Source: Aphelocoma coerulescens (Eukaryota > Chordata > Aves > Passeriformes > Corvidae). From it: DNA of 64,000 nucleotides. Both the position numbers and the translations under genes were made by a program. The notes beneath the pieces are model-generated. The model had not been told where the DNA came from and did no database searches. It saw only the letters and a program-made list of their open reading frames with translations. This document shows positions 50,515 to 61,729 of the stretch, piece by piece (within the stretch, counting starts at the first letter, position 1; each line of letters starts with the position of its first letter). The stretch lies in assembly GCF_041296385.1 (NCBI RefSeq), contig NC_091015.1, positions 60,082,345 to 60,146,344 on the forward strand, in the 5' to 3' direction.

Positions 50515-53500
50515 GTTTCTGCAAGTACAACATAGGAAGTCTTAAATTGATCTCAAACAGGTTGGAGGAGATACTGTGTCTAGCAATCACATGTAGGCCT
50601 TTTTTAGTAAATTTTGGCTTGTTCTGCTGTTTTCATCATAGATTCATCTTTGGAAGCACTATAATTTTCAGGAGCAAAAAAGGAATTACATATGTTGTAC
50701 GATAACACAATTTCCAGCTTTTAATGCCAGAGTGATTAGTTCAGCCAGAGGAGGTGCTACAAGATGCCACTCTTATTTCATGTAATCAACAAGTAACAAG
50801 CAAAGTCCAAGGTTACTGCTGGTTCAAGCTTGAATAGGCACTGAACTTCAAAATAATGCTGAAACTGCTGTAAGCCTGACAGCGTATGGCCCTATTTTAG
50901 CAGTGCAGAACCTCACTTACATGGGTTTCAACGCTGTTCTGAGAGCTGGTTGAAGGGAGAGAGTGAGTGGAACATGTCAAACATGCCAAGAGTAATGAGG
51001 TCTTTCCAGAGTATATTGTTTCTTTCCATGCCTGAAGTTAGTTGCATAGTCACACCCACACTGAAATTTCGGTCAGAAGAAATCCTTTTGCAGTCATCTA
51101 GGCTAAGCACTTCTCATTAGGTCTTTTTGTCAATGAGATCAGGAGGACAGAAGTGAGAGCTCTCACTCTGAACAGTGACTTGAAAAAAGAACTTGTATGG
51201 TTTTCAGTAAGGATGGTTTCATCTCCTAAATCTATGACGAATGTAAGCCAACAGCTAGAAGCTTACACTAGAATAGGTTTCAGCAGTTTTTGATGTTTGC
51301 ATTGGCACAAGTAAATTTTTGGATTTTCACTTCCACAAGTGTTTATGAAATGGGAATTTTATTTCTACCGCCCCACAAACTAGGAATTACACTCCTGAAA
51401 TGATGCATCACTTTAAAAGAAAGTATACCCATGCAAAACCAAAGTTTTCATGCTAGAAAGACATGTCCCCTGACACAAGTTTGAGACTTGCTCATGCTGT
51501 CCCTATTTTAAAATCCCCTGCATGATCAATATACATAATTACTATGGATTTGTTTTTGACAGTAATCAGAACAATTTATAGCCAATGTAGCAATTTTTTC
51601 CTGGATTTCCAGTTTTATTAATTTGAACTGATAAATGAATCAACAGTAAGTTGGAATGAGAAAATATATGCTGATTATGCCATTTGCTTTCCTTTTTTTT
51701 ACTGTTTCCCTCTCCCACCTAAACTCAATTGATTTACATCAGAGATTAATTTGGGCCACCTCATATTTCAGAAATCACTTTGATGAATGAAGAAGACATT
51801 AAATGTGTTTAATTCCTTTTTTTTTCCAAACACCTTGGTGGGACTCTTTTTTCAAGGTGTAAAAATTTATCCCTAAAGCAAAATACCCTTAATGTTGACA
51901 GCATTAAACTTGGGGGTTTCCCCCTTTCCTATTTACATCTCCTGAATGTATGGTAAAAAAAATCCCAAACTCAAAAACACACTAAATTTTGTTCTCGTGA
52001 TATTTAATATTGGTGTGGTGGTATCACTTTAAACACCATTAAGTAATAGATCAGAGAGAATAAAAACATTTTCCAGCCCCCTCAAGCTTTTAACCTTTAG
52101 GGCTTCCTTGAGGGGAAAATGCCAAGCTCACAATTATGCATTCTCTACACAAAAAAAAAAAGATGCCCAGACATTTACCCACAGAAACTATGCAATACAT
52201 TAAAGTTACATTAAGGTCCTTAGCTTTCCTGTTCACTAATTTCCCTTCTCATAACTCCCCCAGATACACTCAGAGCCTTTCCCAGGCTCAGCAATCACAC
52301 TTTCTTCCCCAAAGGCACATTCATCAGCAGATTAAGCTTCCAAGCCATCAGTAATGTGGCTGCCCTATAGATTCAGTGTGGTAAGTAAGGAGAAGACTGA
52401 TAAGTAATCAACAAGTACAGAACAACACAGGATTAGTGGTCAGCTTTCCACCCAGGGAGAGGTTAAGAAGTACCCTGCCTTATGATGGATAGAGGATTTA
52501 TTTTTTCCATTTTTAACAGAGAAGGTGATAGGAAGCTGGAGTCAAAATAAAAATGATCAGCTGCACAGAAAGCTTCGAGGGGGAAATTTAAAGGGTGGGA
52601 GTTGAAAAAAGTGTTGCCATTTCTGTATTAAATGTAGAGGAAAGGCTTTTCTTTGAGACCCCTCTGGAGGGCTGAGGCTCCCCTTTGGATTTGGCTACTA
52701 CAGCAAGAGATCTTTATTCTGTTTTATCCTAACCCATACACCAGCTGTATGATGGTGTATAGCCTTTGGCATGTGAAAATGCATGTGGAAAAAGCAAATA
52801 GAATAAAACAACATGGACCTGGACAGAATTCTTTTCCATTGCATTAAAAACTGTGTTGAAGCTCTGCACTGGAAATCTTCCATTAGAAGATACAGAAGTA
52901 GTTAGGATACAGTTGGGTTTGCTGTTAAGTACCATTTTCAACTAACAAAGTAAATTAAAAATTTCCTCTTGTACTGCTTATGCCAATGAGATCTCTGTCC
53001 TTAACTACTTTTCTCTACAGCAGCTACTTGTTTGCAATTAATAATCTTAAAGACAATATGTATCTTTATTACCCTGAGTAACTATCAAGGACTTTATTGT
53101 CAGGCACAAACAATACAAAAACATTCAAACTACTGTGTCTTCTTGTCTTCAAAAGCAGCAGGTGAAAAATGTCTAACCTAACTCACATTTGTTCATATTT
53201 TTCTTCCTTAATGCCAAGACTAAACCCTCACCTTCTCTGATACTAAACAGAAATCAGATTTTATAATACTATACACGATTAAAAAGTCATATTTTAGAAT
53301 TAGTTTATTACCAAGAGTGAAAAACTTGACATATTAATCTTTACCCCAGAAAAGTCATTCACCCACACACAAATGAATGTGTTGATTAATTGTGGAATAA
53401 GTATAAGTTCCCTGCATGAAGGTTATACCATAAAAGAGGTTTCATCTGCATCTGAATTACTAGTGCATCACTTAGCACCTCTCTAGTGTCTGGACCATAT

Positions 53501-54545
53501 GGCTTCAATTGACAGCTGATGAAACCAGTAATTGTCCTCTTCCATTAGTCATTGGTTATATTGTTGCTTAGGTTCTTAGTGGCAGAAGGAGAAACTACCT
53601 CCCTATAATGGCCTTGATAATGCACACTAAAATTGAGCCAAAGCCAAAACCTCCTCTTTGCTATTATTATAGCTGGCCTGGAGGTAGGAAAGCATGCATC
53701 AACATGTCTACTAAAAACTGAACTGCAGTCCAAAGTTATTATTCACTTCTTATGAAAAATGGGATCATATTTATTCATGGAAATGTCTGGGGAAAGCTTA
53801 TGTCAGATGGACTTACACAAGGAATTCTCACTCTCTTTTAACAGAAGAGATCTGTGCTGATCAACAAATAGCATATAATGAACATTGAATATTAACTGTC
53901 ATCATGAACAACAAAGTTCAGACGCAGTGAAAACTAAGAAACTATAATAGCTGGATAATAGTCTCCAGCTTGAGAAATCCCTTCCACCCAACACACACAT
54001 TTTAAAAAAAAGAAAACGGAGGTACCAAGATCATGGCAGTATTACCCCAAACAATATAGAATGTCCACAAATTAACTCTTCAAAGAGGAAGGCATTAACT
54101 CTATGAACTGTAAAACCACAGTCCAGGGCCCCCTATCAAAATAATCTCCCTTGTCAGTGTAAGAACCCATGTATGTATTTATTTAATGGATGTACTGTGA
54201 AAATTCCAAAATAGGTGAGCAGAATCTGTCTAAGAAATTCTAATTCTATTCCTACAGTAGCCATCAATATCAAAGATGTGATATATATTGTAATCAAGTT
54301 CCAGTTCCAGTTTACTAATCTAGTACCAATTTATTTTAACAAAATCAAAACAATGAAACATTGTATATTTACACATTTGTAAACATGAAGTATTTTTAAA
54401 TAGCTGCTTCTTTTTTCTTAGTCAAAACAAAACAATTCAAGTCAGTTTAACTCAAAGTTGTTTTTTAAAATATATGAGCGTTACAGAAGCCTGAATTCAC
54501 CATTTTTCCCTTTTCTCATAGAAATAAAAATATAAATTTTCTAAA
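50515..54545. other. AT-rich stretch, no gene recognised
   Basis: A GC-richer piece near 52640-52720 is not identified. No element is recognised. Confidence 0.45.
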
Positions 54546-54549
54546 AAAA

Positions 54550-54555
54550 TAGCTC
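54550..54555. repeat. Left 6-bp target-site repeat TAGCTC
   Basis: Identical to 55195-55200 and adjoining the LTR start. Six bp fits retroviral integration. Confidence 0.55.
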
Positions 54556-55194
54556 TGTGTGGAGGCTGGTAAGTCTACAGCGCAGGGGGCAAGGAGAGTC
54601 CGCTGGTGGGACAGTCCCTGGTACCAGAGAATCCTCCCTAGGCTGGGGTGACCAGAAAGGCTCCCCACAGAATGCTTTGCCCTACTGTGTTGATATACCC
54701 CAGTTCCGCTCCCTTGGTTGGCTCATCGCCCCTCCACTCCCTTGCTACTTTGTATGTTCCATGTCCCAGAAACTTCTCCACTCCAGGTTTTCCCCACTGG
54801 CCTTTGCCCCTCGCCACTCCCCCAGAGCTTCCCCAGTGGTTCCCATTCCCTGGTCCTGCCTTTGTACCACCCCCGTGCCCTCAGACCATTGGTCTCTGAT
54901 GCTCCCTCCGCTCCCGTACTTAATCCTGACCTCTCCGTTGTTCCCTGTCTTTGCCCCTTGATCTCCTCCGGGTGCGGGTGTAATAAACTTCCGTCCTTGG
55001 AACTCCATGCAGAGACCCTTCCTGCCTCTTTGCCGTTGACCCATATCACTGAAGCCATCCGTGCGTGTGTGCGTGCCCGCCTGTGTGAGTGTGTGTGGCT
55101 GATCCTGCTGAGCGGCTTCGCTTTGGAGACTCTTTTGGAAAAGCGCAGCACCTCACGCTCCTGCACAGAAGCCATGGAGAGCTCGGGATAGCGA
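54556..55194 (+). mobile_element. GC-rich solo LTR of an endogenous retrovirus
   Basis: A 639-bp GC-rich segment sits abruptly in AT-rich DNA. It starts TGTGTGGAGGCTGG, carries a weak TATA-like TACTTAAT near 54917, and AATAAA at 54982-54987. A U5 of about 200 bp with a GT-rich run (about 55061-55099) follows. The 6 bases before it (TAGCTC, 54550-54555) are repeated exactly at 55195-55200, and the match extends to ATAGCTCTG on both sides. With this duplication the 3' end would read GCGA instead of the usual CA, which needs one substitution or a shifted boundary. Overlapping open frames of 83-157 codons on both strands are composition artefacts. No viral genes flank it. Confidence 0.75.
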
Positions 55195-55200
55195 TAGCTC
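55195..55200. repeat. Right 6-bp target-site repeat TAGCTC
   Basis: Partner of 54550-54555. Depends on the LTR ending at 55194. Confidence 0.55.
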
Positions 55201-55204
55201 TGCT

Positions 55205-58200
55205 CAAAGGTGGTCAGGAAAGCACTCTAGCAAGCAAATAACGACATTGTACAGCCAGATTGTATTTGGCCCTGAAGTCCTTTATTGCTTTAAAACAATA
55301 TACCAACAGCTTATGTCTGTTAGTAAAGAAAAGCTCTTAAGAGCCCTTAAGATAGGTATTCACCAAGTGAGCCACTGGTAAATTGCAGGCTTTTTGGTGT
55401 TGATTACTGCATTAACAAGACCAAACACTCAGGGAGCTAAGAAAATAGCTTAGTCTCCATAGATGTTTCAAATGTGCATCTCTGGTCAGGATTTTTCACA
55501 AGTTTTTCTTGCTAGCAGTAATCTACTGCCATTGATTTTATGACACTGACTTCTTCGCTGAGAGTGGTGTGAGACCACCTGCTGCTTTCACATACTTCAC
55601 AATTCAGAACAGCTGAACACCCTTTGGAACTACATTTTAGCAAAAACCACCTTTCAAGATGGGTCTGCACGTTTCTTTCCATGCCATGAGTACTTAAATG
55701 TTCAGGAGCAAGACACAGAAATACTGAGTAGATCAACTGTCAGAGTAACATGCCCCTTGTTTTCTGCCAGTCATGTATTGTGCTGTATGTTCTCCCTTTT
55801 GATAACCAGATTTTAACAAGTTATAGCTGAACCTCTCCACACATGAGTATAAGCAAAATCTCCTGCCCTTGCATATTTTGACACAATCATCATCTTGATT
55901 TCTGTTATTCTTCCTCTGCTTCTGCCTTCTTTCTTTTGCATAGTTTTCTGAATGTCTCAGGTAGGAGAAGCACATCAGGTTCTGCAGGCAATGAGCATTT
56001 CTCTCCCCTGTCAGGTGACATTTTGTAACAGTCTATCACTGGACATTTCCCCAGCTAAAGACCCTGCAACAAGTGAAAACTAGGCTGCTCTGCCCATTAT
56101 AATGTGCATAATGCACTTACCTACACCAACCTGGTATGACATGACATCTACTAAGCACTTCAGGTTTGCTTTTCAAGTGGAGCATGTCTTTCTTTCTATC
56201 TCAATAATATTACCAGAAATCAGTTTGTTTTTAAGTATTACCGGAAATCAGTTTTAGGAAAGCAAAATTTTAATTTATTTTCACTAACTTTAAGCTTTGT
56301 CATGTATTACAAGCTGTGTTCTCTCTTTCAAACACATTGTCTGCTTTGTTGACAAAAATGTAGCAGTGTAACAATGATAAATAATACCTAAAGTTAGAGC
56401 TGCTTACAGATCCCAGATAATCTGCTCCTTGGGTATTCTCACACCCGTAATTATTGCCTGATGTTCTCTTCAGTAAGCGCTGACTGCTTTTCAGTTCTAA
56501 CAGACAGGAGTTGGAAGTTTAGATTATTGTCCTCAACAACATCAGCTAGGTTCTTATATAAATTCTGAGGTATCTATTCTTTGTGCATCTAGGTTTGGGC
56601 ATCTACTGTGTAGATGTGCAAACAAGGAGCCTTGATCAAAAATCATCAGAATTTTGGAAGCTTTCAAAGAAGGCCTCAAACTTGAAGGTAAGGTAAATGC
56701 ATTCCTGTGTAATCCAATCCTTTGTACCCATTTCCAGATCACTAATCTCTACAGTGTTTTTCTAACTAGTCCTGTCTATGATGTAGCTCATTCCAAGGCA
56801 GCACGGGCATTTATTACTACATTTGTATGTTAGAAAATATACCTGTTAACAGAAGCATATGCTATAGAAAAATGGAAAATGGCCTCTGCTGGAATAGTCT
56901 GGCTGCACATTTCTTTCTGAGAAAGAAAAAGCCACAAAACATGGAACTGATCAAATTTGGTTGTATGTTCAGTGCTGAGTCTGGGTGATCAGAGGAAGGA
57001 AGTTTATGCATAATATGTCAGTATTCTCCTCTCCCACTGATTAATTAAATTAAACTAGTGTATAACCTCACACTGTGTAGATATCTGTTTAAACTATTTA
57101 TTTATTTTTATTGGCTGGGCTCTAGGGAACATTTTATAGAAGGAATTCTTTATTTTATAACTGTGGCAAAATTAAGAAACTTCTGAAATTATGAATTAGG
57201 GCACTTTGTGTCTTTTATATTTTTCTAGAGATATTTCAAAAACAAGTGAAAGACCAGAACAATGATTTTTTTTTTTTTTTTTTAATTTAAAAGATTATAT
57301 GAAACTTAAGAAAACGTTGCTAGTTTTATGTACAGCAAAATGGTCCTTATTCTATGTCCAGCCTACTAAGGAAGCAGAAGGGCAGGAGAAAACACTATTC
57401 CTACACTAACCACTATTCTCCTACCACTAACATTTCTGAACAGGAGAGATGAGAAGGAATGTTTTTCCTTTATTGAGAGTGACAGAAGTTTCTGTATTTT
57501 TTCTTAACTTTCATATCTACTATCTCATTAGTGACTGACACTTTGCAAAGTGGATGAGTGAAGATAAGCACTTAGACCCAATAAACAAACACTCTCCAAG
57601 CACAGTCTTGAAAAATTCTTATTGTGCCAGGACTGGATCTAGACCATCCTTTGGCTAAGGAAGGAACCACTAGACTGGAGCCAGCCACAGAGGAGGCTGC
57701 TGGGAGACACTGCCCCGTTCACACAGCCTATGCAGCCCTGAGTCAGAAGGACAAAACCCTCTTAATACTCTCTCACTCTTTAAAAGCTAAAGCCCAATTC
57801 AGCCTTACTTTAAAATGATGCTGAAACAAAAGTAGAAGCTACAGATCACTTATTTGAGAAGCTGGCCAGATTCCTAAATACCAAAAAGCATGTTGCACCT
57901 CCAGGCTATGAGTTTTTCTGGTTTAACAGGAGGATGCACAATCTCTTGTCTTTTCCAGGAAGAATATGTTCAGTGTTGCAATCTTCTCAGATTATTTTTG
58001 TGTTTTATATTGAATAGCAATGGCATAGCTACAGAAGGAGATCATGATGTTCTCCTTCCCAAAAAAGGACCACTGAATTTGAATCACCTAGTTTTACAAC
58101 TGGATAAAGTTGGAGATCCAAGAATTTTTTTTCCTCCCAGGAAAAGATTAGTTTGGGGAGACAGAGGAAAAAATCTGTTCAAATTCTACAGCAGCTGACA

Positions 58201-60470
58201 GTAAGTAAAGACAAGATAAAGGAGTTATCAGTCATCAATGTCCATAATTCTTCTTATGATATTTTTCATAATGCAGAAGTTAAAATGCGCATTTTTAAGT
58301 GGCTCTTTCTGTTTTAAAAACTAATTTAAAGGAATAAAAATTACTAGAAGGGTTAAATAATTGGAAAATTTCAAGTTTAATTTCAGATTATATTAAATAC
58401 TTAATTGATCCAAGTAAGTGTATTAATTTCATTGCCAAATTCTGATTTGGTTTGACCTTGACTGATTTTCTAATTTTTTTAATTCAGTGACAAAATGTTT
58501 AAAAAATTAAAGAAAAAGTTAAAAAAGAAAATCTACACACATTGCTCTCTTTTATATATTTTTGTTTACTGAATGAAGTGGGAGATAAAAATTATTGGTT
58601 CTCAGACTCGAGACTCACAGCCTCAATTTATTTTCATCACTCTTAGTGCAATCCTGAAAAGAATTAATCCCTTGGTGATTAATGGAAAGAACGAATTATA
58701 AATCTGACAGTTTTTTAAGACTGAGGCCTTTATGTAAATTATTAGCAAGTCTTAAGAGAACATGTGATATTAAAATATATATTTATCATTTTGTGTCAAA
58801 AGGAATTTTAAAAATAGAAGTCATTATAGTTCCTTAATTCTGCCTAATGATAGTCTATTTTCTAAGGAAAAGATCAGCATTAAAGCAGGGTGAGAGCTCT
58901 TCTAAGGTCTCTGAGGCCAGCTCTGTGCTACCTTCGAGATATTAAATGGATAAGGGTTTTTTTTGACAGATGAGTATAGCTCATATTCAAATATCTGCTT
59001 GTACTTGATTCCCAATCATTACTAAATTTAAAAACTTATTTTATGACTACAAAGTACATGACTGCAGGATTATTTTCTTTCACTTTTTGTATAATTAATC
59101 TCCTTTTTCCCTTTCTCTTCTAGTTATCCCCAATCCTTAAAATCACCCATACATTGCTATAGCATACTGCATATAGCACTGCTCCACATGTCCCTCCCAG
59201 GAAATGAAATTTCAAGGTAATCTCTTCCATGATAAATAATCCTAAATCTCCTAGTAGCAATTCATTTTCTTTAAAGTTTTACATAGTGGCTAATTTATTC
59301 CTTTTTTTTAACAAACAAGGACATCTGGTTCTGTGCCGAGAAAGTAGATTCTCATCCCATAAAAAAGGTCCACTTTGTTATTTTGTTAGTTTTTCCTTTG
59401 GACGATGGCAGAGATCCAATGATAATAATGTTCTTTTGTTTTTAATATGCTAAATGCCACAGAGAGCACTGCAAGAAAAGTGATTTCTCAGCAATTTCTT
59501 GAGATTTCTCCTTTCTTCTCAGACTCTCCTAAGTACCTCCTCTTCACTTTTCCAGGCTGCCTTTTGTTATACCAAAATATTCTCAGTACTTCCCTGTGTT
59601 CTAGAAGAACACATTTCTGATGCTCCCATTGTACTGTTCTTATCACCAGAAACTATGCTCATCTAACCCACTTTTAGAGTAGCAAACTCAGTGACACCCT
59701 GCAGACTCTGATAAATCTGATGATCAATTTGGCTTTCTTCTGGAGCTGGCATCTTGTATCACATCACCCTTCATCTATGTACATCTGTGGTGAGTAATGA
59801 CTCCAACACATGGGAACAGACTGCTACCTTCTGTCATATGGCAGAAGGCAAAATAATGATAATACTACATAAGGTTAATTTCAGCTGTGCTCAATACAGA
59901 ATTTCTGCTTTATGTGTCTAGAATAGTGCATTTAGAACCATGTATGTGGATGTGCGAGTGCCATTCACATTCATTTTTCACTAAATGTGAAACTTGAAGG
60001 CACTATACAGAAATGCTGAGGAAAATGATCATTTCTGTCCATCTGAGAATCAGCCTCAGACTCAAATAAAGAGGGATAAACTGTATATCTTAATTTAAGG
60101 CTTGCTGCAATACCCACAAGAGAAAAATTTAAGAATTTTCACTGAATATCCCAGATCCATAGCCTAATACAAACTGATTTGCCACTTTGAAGAGCCATCA
60201 GGTTCACTCTTCAAGACTTCAGTTCCCCCTAATTTCTCCCTTCTTGTTGTTGCATGCTGAAATGAATTCAAAAGTAAATTAACAAAGTGCAGCAGTGACG
60301 TTTTGAAGTGATGCCAAATATGAAGTAGCATAAATTTAACAGTTTTCATTAACACAAGAATATTCACTAAACATTTTTCTATATTAGAAGAAATATTCTG
60401 TGCTATAAAATTAAATCTATCCTGGCAGTGACCCACAAATAACCTGTTTCTATAGTCCCTTTGCTATTCA
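55205..60470. other. AT-rich stretch, no gene recognised
   Basis: An 18-bp T run lies at 57266-57283. A 64-codon frame (57624-57818) and a 102-codon frame (57890-58198) on the plus strand were examined. The latter has an acceptor-like TTTATATTGAATAG before SNGIATEGDHDVLLPKK but no recognisable domain, so neither is called. Confidence 0.4.
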
Positions 60471-60473
60471 GCT

Positions 60474-60492
60474 AGGCCTCCTGGTGGTGCAG
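60474..60492 (-). promoter_or_regulatory. Possible CTCF-type binding site
   Basis: AGGCCTCCTGGTGGTGC resembles the reverse complement of the vertebrate CTCF core (GCGCCCCCTGGTGGC), with the central CTCCTGGTGG close to consensus. It is followed by a stretch with several homeodomain-like ATTA/TAAT words (about 60505-60580). Binding cannot be judged from one motif. Confidence 0.3.
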
Positions 60493-60494
60493 AG

Positions 60495-61245
60495 CTGTCG
60501 TTCATTAATTTTACTGATTGCATAATGAGAAGAAGTCATGCAGCTTTGAATATTAAAAGCTGTAGGTCGATTAATCACCATTTTGAAAATAAAGAGAGAT
60601 AAAAATATAAGGCAGTGTGAAAACCAACAGGAAATTTGTATCTATTATAGAGGAAAGGGAAATTCACCTACTGATTCACAGAGTATCATATACTTGGCTC
60701 AGTAAGTGGACTAAGTGCAATAGTTTTTGTTGGTCTTGAAAGACCATTTACAAACTGAAACATTTATCAATGTTGGAGCCAATGTCTACAGTTACAACAA
60801 AGCACATTTTGGAAGATTGTCTGGTTACAAAAGATGCTTAAATCCTTGGAAGCACTCTCCTAATAGAGTACAATATTCAGACCCTCCACTAGACCTAGCC
60901 AATCACGCCACTGATTTGCTAATACTAATATGTTTTCTGGACCATGTACCAGGGAAAAACACAGTAATGTCCTCATTGTTCCAAAGCAGACAGCTGTACG
61001 TTATCGCATGGCACAGGTGATGCTATTTATCTCAAACACCCACCACTACTCAGCTATTCAAATTTCTCATCACCTTCTCAACATGCTATCAGTAAATACC
61101 ACTGAAAATAGTAAATACCACTTTCCTTAGCATCTGAAAACTTCCAATTTTGGTTTTTATGACACCTGGAAGACACATGGATTAGCTGGGTCTTCAAAGT
61201 CTTTCCACCAACGTTTTTCCAACCTCCACCTCATCCTTCCCCAGG
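60495..61245. other. No gene recognised
   Basis: The start (60500-60620) is rich in ATTA-type words and could be conserved regulatory DNA. The rest holds nothing recognised. Confidence 0.35.
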
Positions 61246-61249
61246 AATA

Positions 61250-61720
61250 TAAGGTCCTTACAGCAACACAGGCTGGAGAATGTGCTGAAGAGACCCTGGG
61301 AGCCTCAGGCAGGCAGCTCAGCACCCGAGTGTGAGTCAGCAGCATCCCCCAGCAGCAGAAATGCCCAGCAAAAATGCCATCAACAGCACCCTGGGCTTCA
61401 CTGGCACAATACTGAGTAAAGTGATTATTCCCCTGCTCGTTAGAGAACACATAGGTTAGACCACACACAGGTGATAAAGTGCAGGGACTTCCCAACACAG
61501 GGAAGGTGTTGACAAACTGGAACAAGATCAGAAAATGGACCCCAGGGTAACTGAAACTCCAGCACTTGCACTATGAGGAGAGGCTGAGGGATTAGGCCTG
61601 GTTCAGCCTGAGGAAGCAGTAGCTCCAGCTGGGAACCCATTGAAACACAGTGATCCAGGGCAGGGCATGAAAGGTATAAATTAAAGAAGAGAGGTTCAGA
61701 ATGGATAGCAAGAGACTACT
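61250..61720 (+). mobile_element. CR1 LINE ORF2 3' fragment, inactivated
   Basis: DNA-level landmarks of the C-terminal part of CR1 ORF2 appear in order on the plus strand. GTGAGTCAGCAGCATCCCCC corresponds to 'gtgagccagcagtgtgccca'. ATGCCATCAACAGCACCCTG corresponds to 'ggccaatggcatcctggc'. AAAGTGATTATTCCCCTGCT corresponds to 'gaagtgattctgcccctgta'. CTATGAGGAGAGGCTGAGGG corresponds to 'ctatgaggagcggctgaggga'. CTGGTTCAGCCTGAGGAAGC corresponds to 'ttgttcagcctggagaag'. AGGTTCAGAATGGATAGCAA corresponds to the 'agattagatatcaggaag' block. Frameshifts and stops are present, and the region between 61440 and 61550 is strongly diverged. The 3' UTR tail is missing. It is a dead, truncated copy. Confidence 0.85.
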
Positions 61721-61729
61721 ATCACCATG

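Noticed and set aside
49901..50590. Long open frames (214, 178 and 168 codons) on both strands with Lys/Glu/Arg/Gly or Phe/Leu/Ser/Pro repeats
   Set aside because: They are forced by the (GGAAA)n array: its purine strand lacks T and its pyrimidine strand lacks A, so no stop codons can form, and the 5-bp period gives the same peptide repeat in all frames.
54557..55191. Overlapping frames of 83-157 codons on both strands
   Set aside because: They lie wholly inside or at the edges of a GC-rich LTR, occur in several phases and on both strands at once, and show no retroviral protein motif.
57890..58198. 102-codon frame with an acceptor-like site near 58016
   Set aside because: The 3' half looks somewhat protein-like, but there is no family match I can name and no partner exon; not enough to call.
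61157..61640. Minus-strand frames of 122 and 66 codons
   Set aside because: They are antisense to a CR1 fragment whose coding direction is plus.
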